Part shown: positions 1 to 6,957 of the stretch, piece after piece
How the letters are laid out: the number at the start of each line of letters is the position of its first letter
Numbering within the stretch: position 1 is the first letter of the stretch
NCBI GenBank assembly: GCA_027482985.1
Contig: JAIXVO010000304.1
Coordinates: 1-10,296, forward strand
Source: Cyanobacteriota bacterium
Lineage (GTDB): Bacteria; Cyanobacteriota; Cyanobacteriia; Leptolyngbyales; Leptolyngbyaceae
DNA length: 10,296 nucleotides
Direction: 5' to 3'
Made by a program: the position numbers and the translations under genes
Notes under the pieces: generated by a model
What the model was told of the DNA's origin: nothing
What the model saw: the letters and a program-made list of their open reading frames with translations, nothing else
Databases searched by the model: none

Positions 1-545
1 CACTGGAACGGACAGCCCCGCGAAAACTGAACCGACATTTCGGAGTAAGCATCCATTTCCAGCAAGTCGAAGCGGGGAATGGGCGTGCCCGTCACATCCG
101 GCTTTTCGCCACCGGAACGGAACACTCCCGCCTGATCGCCGCGCTCGATCGCCGCAATAAACATCGGCAGGGTAATTTCCCCTTCATCCAAAATCATGTA
201 GTCGGCACCCACCCCTTCCACTTCATGGGGCAACGCCGTGGGATAAGGGCCACCGACGGCGACTTTCTTGCCGCGCCGCTTGGCTTCCCGAATTTGATCC
301 AGCAAATCTTCTTTCTGCACAATCATGGCGGACAGAATCACCACATCGGCCCACGCCCATTCTGCTTCAGTCACCAGTCGCAAATTGCGATCGACCAGTT
401 TGAAGTTCCAGGTTTGGGGCAAAATTGCTGCCACGGTGACCAGTCCCAACGGCGGCAACATGGCTTTGCGATCGACCAGTGCCAGCGTTTTTTCAAAAGA
501 CCAGAAACTCTTGGGAAACCGGGGATAAAGCAGTAAAACGTTCAT
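1..545 (-). CDS. B12-binding domain radical SAM protein (C-terminal part missing, cut by window edge)
   Basis: The reading frame opens at ATG 545 and runs off the left edge, giving 181 codons. It starts MNVLLLYPRFPKSFWSFEK, a start typical of cyanobacterial cobalamin-binding radical SAM proteins. Residues about 1-135 look like the Rossmann-like B12-binding domain, with the glycine-rich stretch VGGPYPTALPHEVEG and then ADYMILDEGEITLP. The last visible residues are QFSRGCPFQ; Cys178 would be the first cysteine of the CxxxCxxC motif that holds the 4Fe-4S cluster, and the next two bases (TG) fit the second cysteine. Family members use S-adenosylmethionine radical chemistry, often for methylation or ring rearrangement of lipids and cofactors, but the substrate cannot be told from this part. 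No strong Shine-Dalgarno is visible. It shares its strand with the VOC gene, 230 bases upstream. Family assignment is firm, exact role unknown. Confidence 0.9.
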   Translation of the reverse strand, partial: MNVLLLYPRFPKSFWSFEKTLALVDRKAMLPPLGLVTVAAILPQTWNFKLVDRNLRLVTEAEWAWADVVILSAMIVQKEDLLDQIREAKRRGKKVAVGGPYPTALPHEVEGVGADYMILDEGEITLPMFIAAIERGDQAGVFRSGGEKPDVTGTPIPRFDLLEMDAYSEMSVQFSRGCPFQ

Positions 546-775
546 TCCATCACACGCGAAAGTATGCCGAACACTACACTCAATGGGGGCAAGAGTCGGG
601 ACGATCACACCACTGTTTACGTTCCCTCGTTCTCCAGCCACACCCAATGTCACCTCTCTATCCTACTCTTTGGAGTCAAGTAAGTCTGGCTTGGGTTTAT
701 CATCCCACGGAGAAATCGAGTTGGCTAGGTCGCATGAATATCAAAGTCAAGACATTAGATATAGAGCTTTCCCAA

Positions 776-1150
776 TCATGTTGATAGCGGTTGGCTGAGC
801 GCAATCCAATTCCCTTCACTGTCAGCAAACTCAGCCACCCAACCCAATTCACCAATCGAGGTTTTGGGATACAACACTTGTCCCCCTGCCGCGATCGCTT
901 TTGCCAGCGTATCCTCAATCTCATTCGTGTCGAAGTAAACTCGCACGCCCTGCGTCCCAGGTACATAGCTCTCCCCCTGCGCCAACGCCCCCGCCGCCCC
1001 CGCCCCACCCGCCAGGGACGGAAAAGTTGCCATCTGATTCCCATCCACTTCGATGCGCTCCAATTCGCAATCAAACACGGCACCATAAAAGGCGATCGCG
1101 CGTTCCAGGTCACTCACTGGAATCTCAAAATAGTAAACAGTCGGGCGCAT
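776..1150 (-). CDS. VOC-family (glyoxalase/bleomycin-resistance fold) protein
   Basis: This 124-residue protein starts MRPTVYYFEIPVSDLERAIA, the usual opening of a vicinal-oxygen-chelate beta-alpha-beta-beta-beta unit. The first module covers about residues 4-58 and the second about 67-120, ending GWVAEFADSEGNWIALSQ, where the D/E-G-N turn precedes the last strand. The length matches single-domain cyanobacterial and proteobacterial VOC proteins. Glu9 and Glu107 lie where VOC enzymes often place metal ligands, but the full ligand set cannot be assigned. Known relatives include glyoxalase I, dioxygenases and drug-binding proteins; the sequence does not single one out. It is divergent from the Tab2-family gene, with 230 bases between the two starts, so both promoters should lie there. 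No clear ribosome binding site precedes the ATG. Confidence 0.85.
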   Translation of the reverse strand: MRPTVYYFEIPVSDLERAIAFYGAVFDCELERIEVDGNQMATFPSLAGGAGAAGALAQGESYVPGTQGVRVYFDTNEIEDTLAKAIAAGGQVLYPKTSIGELGWVAEFADSEGNWIALSQPLST

Positions 1151-1274
1151 CGGTCGAATCAGAAAGACGATACTGGGATCTTAAATCGGGATGGGTAACT
1201 GAATATTGGTTGTACACCATATTCCCCTGTGAGGGTTTGGCATGCGGCAGAGGACTTTTGAGCGATCGCCAAAA

Positions 1275-1302
1275 CTGTGACCGAATGCCGAACCCCTACA
1301 AT
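1275..1302 (+). promoter_or_regulatory. Possible promoter of the Tab2-family gene
   Basis: TACAAT at 1297-1302 matches five of six positions of the -10 consensus. The element 16 bases upstream, CTGTGA at 1275-1280, is a weak -35. It lies about 80 bases before the ATG at 1381. A purine-rich AAGAGAG just before that ATG could serve as ribosome binding site. Confidence 0.3.
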
Positions 1303-1380
1303 GGGTGGGTATCAATGATAGGGTTTTACAGGAATGGGAATCGCTGCAATCAATGGGCTGAGGGATCGCATAAGAGAGTT

Positions 1381-2241
1381 ATGACTAAGATTTGGGAATT
1401 GGATTACTATTCGCGTCCGATTGTGGATGAAAACGGCAAAAAGGTTTGGGAAGTGCTGATTTGTGAAAGCGCGACGGCAGTGGATGCTGATCCCGCGCCC
1501 TTATTTCGGTTTGCCGAGTATTGCTCCAGCAGTGAGATTAACTCTGCGCGGTTGATGGCGGCGATTAAAAGCGCGATCGCCCAATCCGGCACTGCACCCG
1601 ATAAAATTCGCTTCTTTCGGCAGGCGATGAAAAACATGATCACTAAAGCCTGCGAGGACCTGGGGATTCCGGCAGTGATGAGTCGCCGCACCTATGCTTT
1701 GAATCAATGGATGCAGGCGCGGCTAGAGCAAGCGTATCCCGAACATCCCGGCTTCCAGCCGGGGACGAATGTCTCCGTGAGTTTTCCGGCCACCATTGTG
1801 CAACCCTTGCCGGATGCGCTGTTGGGGCAAAAGTGGGCGCTCGTGTCCTTACCCGCCAGTGCCTTGAGTGAGATGGGCGAATGGGCGATCGACTTTGGCG
1901 AAGCATTTCCCCTCAGTCTGGTCGGGGTGTCACCAGAGATGCCGATTCCTGGCTTGCTGCTGTTTTCCGATCGCGCCTTGCCAATGGCGGGCTGGATGTC
2001 GGGGTTAGAACTGGGGGTGGTGCGCATTGACCCGGAAGCGCCCCGGCTGGTGTTGGAAACGGGCGTGAGCGATCGCTGGATTTTGGCGAATTTGAGTAAT
2101 CCCCAGTTATTAACTGAAGCCGAGAATTTTGAAGCGGCGAAACAGCAGGCTCAGGGGGTGCATTTCCTGGCCATTCAGGTGAATCCAGAAACCGAAGCCT
2201 TTGCCGGATTCTGGTTATTGCAGGATACCGTTTTGCCGTAA
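1381..2241 (+). CDS. Tab2/Atab2-family RNA-binding protein (DUF1092)
   Basis: The 286-residue protein opens MTKIWELDYYSRPIVDENG followed by KKVWEVLICE, the hallmark start of the Tab2/Atab2 family (PF06485), and ends with FAGFWLLQD, also typical. In algae and plants these proteins bind the 5' untranslated region of the psaB mRNA and help translation and assembly of photosystem I; cyanobacterial homologs are cytoplasmic and less well studied. The segment FFRQAMKNMITKACEDLGIP followed by SRRTYALNQWM is the conserved helical middle. The frame is open for 160 more codons upstream, but that part reads like antisense of the VOC gene and family members start at WELD, so ATG 1381 is chosen. AAGAGAG precedes it closely. 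The next gene starts about 135 bases downstream on the same strand. Confidence 0.93.
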   Translation: MTKIWELDYYSRPIVDENGKKVWEVLICESATAVDADPAPLFRFAEYCSSSEINSARLMAAIKSAIAQSGTAPDKIRFFRQAMKNMITKACEDLGIPAVMSRRTYALNQWMQARLEQAYPEHPGFQPGTNVSVSFPATIVQPLPDALLGQKWALVSLPASALSEMGEWAIDFGEAFPLSLVGVSPEMPIPGLLLFSDRALPMAGWMSGLELGVVRIDPEAPRLVLETGVSDRWILANLSNPQLLTEAENFEAAKQQAQGVHFLAIQVNPETEAFAGFWLLQDTVLP

Positions 2242-2286
2242 AGTGAGGGGTAGCTAACAGCGGCAGGGCAGGACGGCGAGAGCACC

Positions 2287-2312
2287 GCAGCGGTAAGCAT
2301 CCGCTTCGCTGC
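2287..2312. repeat. Small hairpin between the Tab2-family and pmbA-like genes
   Basis: GCAGCG (2287-2292) and CGCTGC (2307-2312) are perfectly complementary around a 14-base loop. An alternative stem uses AGCGG (2289-2293) and CCGCT (2301-2305). No T-run follows on either strand, so it is not a standard intrinsic terminator. It could slow transcription or protect an mRNA end. Confidence 0.4.
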
Positions 2313-2376
2313 ATAGCTGTGATTAACCCTGCTAATGCGTGTTGGCACGATGTCGCTGACTGCTGGTAATTCAACG

Positions 2377-3708
2377 ATGATGAGTTTGGAGGAATTGCAC
2401 CCATCGACCGGAGTCGAGCAACTGCTGGATCTGGCCTTGAGATCGGGAGCCGAAGCGGCGGAAGTGTTTCAGTCGCGATCGCTGGCTCGTCCTGTCTTTT
2501 TTGAGGCCAATCGCTTAAAGCAGCTCGAAAGTGCCCAGGCAGAAGGGGTAGCACTGCGCCTATGGCAAAATGGCCGACCGGGTTTAGCAGTGGCCTATGG
2601 TCCAGTTGACCCACAAGTTCTCGTCGATCGCGCCTGTGCGTTGAGCCAACTGAATGACCCAGAAACCATCGAACTCACCCCTGGATCAACCACGCCTTAT
2701 CCCGATTTGGGGCAGTTTGTCCCGGTGGAACAACTGGTGGAATGGGGCAGGGAAGCGATCGCTCTGGTGCGGGATGCTTACCCCGATGTGATTTGCGAAG
2801 CGGAATGGGAATGTGAAGCCGAAACCACGCGACTGATTAACTCGACGGGATTAGACTGCGGCTACACCGACACCACCCTCGGTTGCTCCCTCTCCGCCGA
2901 ATGGATTCGCGGCGACGACTTTTTGAGTGTCTACGATGGGCAAACTCAGCGCGACTCCCTCGATTTGCAAGCCCTCGTCGATCAAATTCTGTTGCGGCTG
3001 GAGTGGTCGCGTCGCAATACGCCCTCCCTCAATGGCAAAGTCCCGATCCTGTTTACCTCCAAAGCGGCGGATATGTTATGGGGGACGGTGCAGGCTGCCC
3101 TCAGCGGCAAGCAAGTGCTAGAAGGAGCATCACCCTGGAGCGATCGCCTGAATGCCCTCGTCACATCGGAAGAACTCACCCTGCTCCAGCATCCCGATCT
3201 CGGCCCCTTCAGTTGTCCTTTCGATGATGAAGGCACGCCCACCCGCCCCATCACCTTTATCGACAGCGGCGTGCTCAAACTGTTCTACACCGATCGCACC
3301 ACCGGACGCACCTTAGGCAGTGGCACCACGGGCAATGGCTTTCGTCCCGGTTTAGGCAGTTACCCCACACCCGGCTTATTTAATCTGATTGTGAAACCAG
3401 GGGCGCGATCGCGCGGTGCCACCAAATCACTCGACCAACTGATTGCCAGCCTCGAAAACGGCTTGATTGTTGATCAAATGTTAGGCGGCGGCGCAGGTAT
3501 TTCCGGCGAATTTTCGATCAACGTGGATTTGGGCTACCGCGTGAAAAACGGACAGATTTTAGGTCGCGTCAAAGACACGATGGTTTCCGGGAATGTCTAC
3601 ACCGCCTTAAAACAATTGATTGAATTGGGCGGCGATGCCGATTGGAACGGCTCTTGCTACACCCCTTCCGTGATTGTCGGTGGCTTATCCGTCACCGGAC
3701 GGCATTAA
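2377..3708 (+). CDS. TldD/PmbA-family protein (PmbA/TldE-like)
   Basis: A 443-residue protein from this start. It carries the N-terminal module with SGAEAAEVFQSRSLARPVFF and then FEANRLKQLESAQAEGVALR, and a C-terminal half with GSGTTGNGFRPGLGSYPTPG and NLIVKPGARS, typical of the family. In E. coli, TldD and TldE (PmbA) form a heterodimeric protease in which only TldD has the HExxxH zinc motif. No such motif is present here, so this is the TldE/PmbA type, probably acting with a TldD encoded elsewhere to degrade unfolded or modified peptides. The start is uncertain: in-frame ATGs lie at 2335, 2350, 2377 and 2380, none with a good Shine-Dalgarno, and homologs begin close to the EQLLDLALRSGAEA segment. 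The EamA transporter gene follows after 7 bases. Confidence 0.92.
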   Translation: MMSLEELHPSTGVEQLLDLALRSGAEAAEVFQSRSLARPVFFEANRLKQLESAQAEGVALRLWQNGRPGLAVAYGPVDPQVLVDRACALSQLNDPETIELTPGSTTPYPDLGQFVPVEQLVEWGREAIALVRDAYPDVICEAEWECEAETTRLINSTGLDCGYTDTTLGCSLSAEWIRGDDFLSVYDGQTQRDSLDLQALVDQILLRLEWSRRNTPSLNGKVPILFTSKAADMLWGTVQAALSGKQVLEGASPWSDRLNALVTSEELTLLQHPDLGPFSCPFDDEGTPTRPITFIDSGVLKLFYTDRTTGRTLGSGTTGNGFRPGLGSYPTPGLFNLIVKPGARSRGATKSLDQLIASLENGLIVDQMLGGGAGISGEFSINVDLGYRVKNGQILGRVKDTMVSGNVYTALKQLIELGGDADWNGSCYTPSVIVGGLSVTGRH

Positions 3709-3715
3709 CCCCAGC

Positions 3716-4642
3716 ATGACCCTGCCGCGCCCAACTCGCTGGCAACTTGCCCTCGTGCTGGTGGGCGGACTGCTGGCCGTTTCTACTGCCGCTCCCTTAG
3801 TGCGATTAGCAATGGCCGCAGCGAGCGATCGCAGTGTGGGCTTCAGTCTGCTCCTGGCCGCCGCTCGCCTCACCCTGGCGGCGCTGTTCCTGCTCCCCCA
3901 ATGGCGCACCGTGGCAACGCATCCCCCCACCAAATTGGCTTGGCGCTACGCGATCGCCGCCGGATTCGCCCTCGCCATTCACTTCGCCGTCTGGATTCTC
4001 TCCCTCGCCTATACCTCGGTCGCCGCCTCCACCACCCTCGTCACCACGAATCCCATCTGGGTTGCCCTTCTGAGCTGGTGGATCTGGGGCGAAACCCTGA
4101 CTCGTCGCACCCTCGGCGGCATCGGCACGGCCCTGGTGGGCGCAGTCTTGATCGGTTGGGGTGACACCCAAATCACCGCCGCCGCCAGCAATCCCCTCTT
4201 GGGTAATGTCCTGGCTCTCATCGGAGCCTGGGCGGTCAGCTTTTATCTGCTCCTGGGTCGAGAAGCCCAACGTCACGGGGTCGGCATCGGCAGTTACATC
4301 ACCATCGCCTACAGTACCGCCGCGATCGCCCTCCTGCCCCTCCCCTTCCTGGCCCAAGCCACCCCCTGGCAATACCCCCTCCCCGTGTATGGCTATATCT
4401 TGCTAACAACTTTAATTCCCCAACTGATCGGTCATACCAGCTTAAATTGGCTCGTGCGATGGGTTGCCCCCACGCTGATCACCCTGGTCATCCTGTTTGA
4501 ACCCGTCATTGCCAGCCTCCTGGCCTGGTTCCTGTTCGCCGAGGTGCCCAGCGTCAGTGTGTTTTTAGGAGCGCTGCTGATTTTGCTGGGCGTGGCGATC
4601 TCCAGTTTTCCTAGGCTCACTACTACCCCAGACGGGAATTAA
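3716..4642 (+). CDS. EamA/DMT-family transporter
   Basis: A 308-residue very hydrophobic protein with about ten predicted membrane helices, arranged as two EamA repeats (roughly residues 10-145 and 160-295), the usual drug/metabolite transporter size. Recognisable pieces are the end of the first repeat, TTNPIWVALLSWWIWGETLT, and the matching end of the second, ILFEPVIASLLAWFLFAEVP, each with the conserved P...W/F..GE or AEVP signature. It sits in the inner membrane and probably exports or imports a small metabolite or amino acid; the substrate is not readable from sequence. ATG 3716 is preferred over an in-frame upstream start at 3674, which would overlap the pmbA-like gene by 35 bases. With 7 bases between them, the two genes are likely one transcript and translationally coupled. 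Confidence 0.92.
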   Translation: MTLPRPTRWQLALVLVGGLLAVSTAAPLVRLAMAAASDRSVGFSLLLAAARLTLAALFLLPQWRTVATHPPTKLAWRYAIAAGFALAIHFAVWILSLAYTSVAASTTLVTTNPIWVALLSWWIWGETLTRRTLGGIGTALVGAVLIGWGDTQITAAASNPLLGNVLALIGAWAVSFYLLLGREAQRHGVGIGSYITIAYSTAAIALLPLPFLAQATPWQYPLPVYGYILLTTLIPQLIGHTSLNWLVRWVAPTLITLVILFEPVIASLLAWFLFAEVPSVSVFLGALLILLGVAISSFPRLTTTPDGN

Positions 4643-4731
4643 CTGGATCACCAGTGGAACTCGTTTTTCCATCTAATTGAGAGAAAACACGAGACTGATC
4701 CTGAGTCGGGTGATAAAGATCACAAGGAAAA

Positions 4732-4855
4732 TTGATCATGATCCCTGCCGTGAGATTAATTGCCCAGCATACTAAAGGAGACTCAACTAAAGCCGAGTCA
4801 TCAACAGGGAACACACGACTGGCCGACAGGTTTCGCAAGGAGCCGTCGGTTTTTT
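4732..4855 (+). ncRNA. Candidate small RNA with promoter and intrinsic terminator
   Basis: TTGATC (4732-4737) and ATTAAT (4755-4760) are 17 bases apart and match four of six positions at -35 and -10, predicting a start near 4767. The transcript would hold a first hairpin, GACTC (4780-4784) with GAGTC (4795-4799) around a 10-base loop, then an intrinsic terminator ending near 4855, about 89 nt in total. No convincing reading frame lies inside. The alternative is a long 3' untranslated region of the EamA transporter gene, with only the terminator functional. It does not match any small RNA family I recognise. Confidence 0.35.
4823..4855 (+). terminator. Rho-independent terminator
   Basis: CCGACAGG (4823-4830) pairs with CCGTCGG (4843-4849), leaving one bulged A and a 12-base loop, and is followed directly by six T's (4850-4855). 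This is the only clear intrinsic terminator in the window. It would end either the pmbA/EamA transcript (181 bases after its stop) or a separate short RNA. Confidence 0.65.
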
Positions 4856-4902
4856 ATTGGTCGCAATCACCCTTCCAACCAGCATTTAGACAAATAGTAA
4901 AA

Positions 4903-4976
4903 AGGCAGGTCAAAGATCTGGGGCGATCGCACCAGCGTTGCGTCCCTGGTGCGATCGGTGAGATCAATGCCTGCCT
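4903..4976. repeat. Long imperfect inverted repeat built around a HIP1 site
   Basis: Three nested stems are separated by small internal loops: AGGCAGG (4903-4909) with CCTGCCT (4970-4976), GATCT (4915-4919) with AGATC (4961-4965), and a perfect 12-bp stem CGATCGCACCAG (4924-4935) with CTGGTGCGATCG (4946-4957) around a 10-base loop. That is 24 base pairs over 74 bases. The left inner arm contains a HIP1 octamer. No T-run follows. It may be a miniature mobile-like repeat, a structured RNA or a cruciform site. Confidence 0.7.
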
Positions 4977-5097
4977 CGTTCAGCGAAAACTTTTAATGAT
5001 CAAAAAACGGTTGAGCCGATTGCTGCGGAAACCAAGTCCCTGCAAGAGCAGGTTTGAGCGTTAGACTATCCGTTGCCGTCCAAGAACTGTAGTGAAA

Positions 5098-5156
5098 CCT
5101 GCCCCTAACCCTGTGGCTCATGTTTGTGGCTCTAAACAAAGACAGGGTGGGCTAGG
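5098..5156. repeat. Imperfect hairpin, probably a dispersed cyanobacterial repeat
   Basis: Nested complementary segments are CCT/AGG (5098-5100, 5154-5156), GCCC/GGGC (5101-5104, 5149-5152), ACCCTGT/ACAGGGT (5108-5114, 5142-5148) and TGTTT/AAACA (5121-5125, 5134-5138). The flanking GGCAAATTGCC at 5155-5165 and the following CGCCCCTACC resemble intergenic repeats that occur many times in filamentous cyanobacterial genomes; that resemblance is from memory. Confidence 0.55.
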
Positions 5157-5212
5157 CAAATTGCCATTCGCCCCTACCAGAGTGTTGCCATCAATCAAGG
5201 TTTACCCTCTAC

Positions 5213-5252
5213 TTCCTGACTCCTGACTCCTGACTCCTGACTTCTAACTCCT
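5213..5252. repeat. Heptanucleotide tandem repeat (STRR-like, CTCCTGA)
   Basis: Three perfect CTCCTGA units (5220-5240) are flanked by the variants TTCCTGA (5213-5219) and CTTCTAA (5241-5247) and a partial CTCCT. Short tandemly repeated heptamers of this kind are a known feature of cyanobacterial intergenic DNA. The array lies just beyond the stop of the minus-strand nuclease gene. Confidence 0.85.
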
Positions 5253-5259
5253 CTCCCCC

Positions 5260-6054
5260 CTACGCAAAATTCAACGCCAACTGCAACTGCGGCTTTCTCT
5301 TCGTTTCCGGCACGATCGCCGGGTTGGCGGTCACTGCGGGACAATAGCGGGCGAAGGTACAGCGATCGCATTGCTTGCCGGGTTGGGGTTCCCAGCCGCG
5401 ATCGTGGCGCAACTTCACTGCCAGGTCGCTAATGATGGCTTGCACGTGCTCCTGGTGTTGGGGTGTGGCGGCAAATTGCACCTTCTGACCGCTTCTCAGA
5501 AACAGCAAACTCAGGTATTTCAAACTCTGGTGATAGGTTTGAGCTAACGCCAGATAGTACAACCCAATTTGAATATCCATTGCGGCAGCATCGGGCAATT
5601 TCACCTCACGCCCAGACTTGTAATCAATCAACTCCAACCCATCCGGGAGAAAGTCAAGGCGATCGTACCGTCCCACCAGGCTGAACTCCAGATCGGCCAC
5701 CCGCAGATAGCCCTGAATCTTACCCTCGACGGCCAGCGGTTGCCGGAGCGCGACTTCGTTAGCAATGAAACCCCAGTAGTAGCGCTCCAAAATGGCTCGA
5801 CCTTCCACCACCTGATGGTCGGTGAGGCCGTTGGCGTGTTCATCCCAGCAATGATGCACCCAGCGTAGGTCGGGTCGCGGGTTGCGGTAGTGCCAATCGC
5901 GATGACATTTGGCTAAAGCTTGATGCAACGCATTCCCAAGTGCGGCTGACCCATAAAAATCGGGACTGGTGAGTTTTCGCTCGTAGCGCAGGTAATACGC
6001 ATAAGCACAGCGATGATAAGCCTGAAGTTTGGTTGCCGAGATGGAGTAAGTCAT
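5260..6054 (-). CDS. PD-(D/E)XK nuclease-family protein with Cas4/AddB-like Fe-S cysteines
   Basis: A 264-residue protein, close to the size of stand-alone RecB-like nucleases (PDDEXK_1). Catalytic elements in order are His44 (ALGNALHQAL), Asp131 (LVGRYDRLDF), the D-Y-K triplet Asp144 to Lys146 (LELIDYKSG) and Gln162/Tyr166 (DIQIGLYYLAL), matching the RecB motifs. Four cysteines, Cys16 (YHRCAYAYY) and Cys229, Cys232 and Cys238 (CDRCTFARYC), reproduce the 4Fe-4S staple of Cas4 and AddB. It is therefore predicted to be a metal-dependent DNA exonuclease or end-processing enzyme in the cytoplasm. No cas genes or CRISPR array are visible here, so a housekeeping or repair role is likelier than adaptation. 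ATG 6054 is preferred because the SATKLQAYHRC motif usually follows it closely; a TTG at 6081 would add nine residues. DUF2811 lies 59 bases upstream, same strand. Confidence 0.9.
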   Translation of the reverse strand: MTYSISATKLQAYHRCAYAYYLRYERKLTSPDFYGSAALGNALHQALAKCHRDWHYRNPRPDLRWVHHCWDEHANGLTDHQVVEGRAILERYYWGFIANEVALRQPLAVEGKIQGYLRVADLEFSLVGRYDRLDFLPDGLELIDYKSGREVKLPDAAAMDIQIGLYYLALAQTYHQSLKYLSLLFLRSGQKVQFAATPQHQEHVQAIISDLAVKLRHDRGWEPQPGKQCDRCTFARYCPAVTANPAIVPETKRKPQLQLALNFA

Positions 6055-6113
6055 AGCGAACAGTCGGGAGACGACAGGCAAACGGCAAATCAGCCAGCAG
6101 CGGTCTGATGCGG

Positions 6114-6344
6114 TTAGTTTTGGCCCACCGGACGTTTGAACAGGGCATCCAGATAAATGCGTGAGGCTTGCCGCTGATTCAGCTTTTCGGGTGCCGACTC
6201 AGACCGGTTTTGCAGCAGAAACAAGGACAATGCGGCAGTAATCACGCGGTCTTGATCCCAATCAGGCCGCATCTCCAAATAGCTTCTGAGCGACTCATGC
6301 AGAATTTCGGGAACTTCCACTAACAGGCTCACGGTAGTATCCAT
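6114..6344 (-). CDS. DUF2811 family protein
   Basis: The 76-residue protein opens MDTTVSLLVEVPEILHESLR and continues DWDQDRVITAALSLFLLQN, the recognisable core of the cyanobacterial DUF2811 family (PF10929). Function is not established. The layout, a short strand followed by two helices (about residues 11-22 and 30-46), resembles a ribbon-helix-helix fold, so DNA binding is a possibility; this is inference from the pattern only. The C-terminal tail SRIYLDALFKRP is also seen in relatives as I recall them. A GGAAAG element lies nine bases before the ATG. It is probably the first gene of a two-gene unit with the nuclease. The long gene-free stretch with DnaA-box-like repeats lies directly upstream. 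Confidence 0.88.
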   Translation of the reverse strand: MDTTVSLLVEVPEILHESLRSYLEMRPDWDQDRVITAALSLFLLQNRSESAPEKLNQRQASRIYLDALFKRPVGQN

Positions 6345-6667
6345 AAGATTTTGCTTTCCAGAAAAGATGAGTGGGTGAAATAAACTGCCAGCATAAAATT
6401 ACTGAGTCCGATCTAATTCTTGCCCTTGCAATCGGCTAAAACGCTGATGGGGCAATGCTTAGAAAGGTCAGTCGGTGCTTTATGTCGGTCGCCCCATTCT
6501 CAATCGAATTCCCTGGCTTGTCAATGTTGCAGAATGTAACGACTCGCTTTAGCCTCTCGAAAGATTTACGAGAGAATCGGCGTTTGAGGCACTTTTTTGT
6601 TACACAACTTTATGAAAACCTGGTTTTGGTGAAGGTCGATCTACTCTATGCTCAGATAAAAATGAGG

Positions 6668-6791
6668 TGTGGAAAACCCCGATTCCATCGTGCGGCTTGT
6701 GGAAAACTGGAAGCAACCTGGGGAGAACCTGTGGAGAGGATGTGGAAAAACCCAAAATTTCTTGTGGAAACGCTGTGGAATCTGTGGGGAA
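6668..6791 (-). promoter_or_regulatory. Cluster of DnaA-box-like sites; candidate replication origin core
   Basis: TGTGGAAAA occurs perfectly at 6668-6676, 6698-6706 and 6741-6749, with near copies at 6730 (TGTGGAGAG), 6763 (TGTGGAAAC), 6774 (TGTGGAATC) and 6783 (TGTGGGGAA). All have the same orientation. The reverse complement TTTTCCACA is the DnaA box used in cyanobacterial oriC such as that of Synechococcus elongatus. Start-to-start spacing is 30, 32, 11, 22, 11 and 9 bases, mostly close to multiples of a helical turn. An 80% AT tract (6790-6840) directly abuts it and could be the unwinding element. dnaN and dnaA are not in the window, so origin function is inferred. Confidence 0.55.
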
Positions 6792-6818
6792 AAGTAAATC
6801 AAATGTAAACTTTTATGA

Positions 6819-6840
6819 AATTTGAGTTTGTTCTCAAATT
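6819..6840. repeat. AT-rich hairpin next to the DnaA-box-like cluster
   Basis: AATTTGAG (6819-6826) and CTCAAATT (6833-6840) form a perfect 8-bp stem with a 6-base loop inside the AT-rich tract. No long T-run follows, so it is a weak terminator candidate at best. It could be part of an unwinding element. Confidence 0.5.
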
Positions 6841-6957
6841 CCTGGGCTAATCCTCCCTCTCAGGGTTATTGTATTGCTCTAAACAGCCAACCCTGGCAGG
6901 CTCAACCCAAAGCGTCACGCCCGAAAATTTGCTCATGATGCGGTGTTGAGAGATCGA

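Noticed and set aside
901..1380. 160-codon upstream extension of the Tab2-family frame
   Set aside because: It overlaps the VOC gene in antisense, is proline-rich and unlike any family member; homologs start at the WELD motif.
1913..2614. 233-codon minus-strand frame spanning the gap and two gene ends
   Set aside because: Antisense to two well-recognised genes, with an Arg/Pro-rich composition and no domain.
3806..4372. 188-codon minus-strand frame inside the EamA gene
   Set aside because: Gly/Glu/Asp-rich low-complexity product, a shadow of the codon pattern of the real membrane-protein gene.
4732..5064. 110-codon plus-strand frame in the intergenic repeats
   Set aside because: It runs through the terminator and the long inverted repeat, has no family resemblance and no good ribosome binding site.
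6455..6808. 117-codon plus-strand frame across the DnaA-box-like cluster
   Set aside because: It lacks a recognisable domain or ribosome binding site and its second half is just the TGTGGAAAA repeats read through; its amino acid mix is not protein-like.
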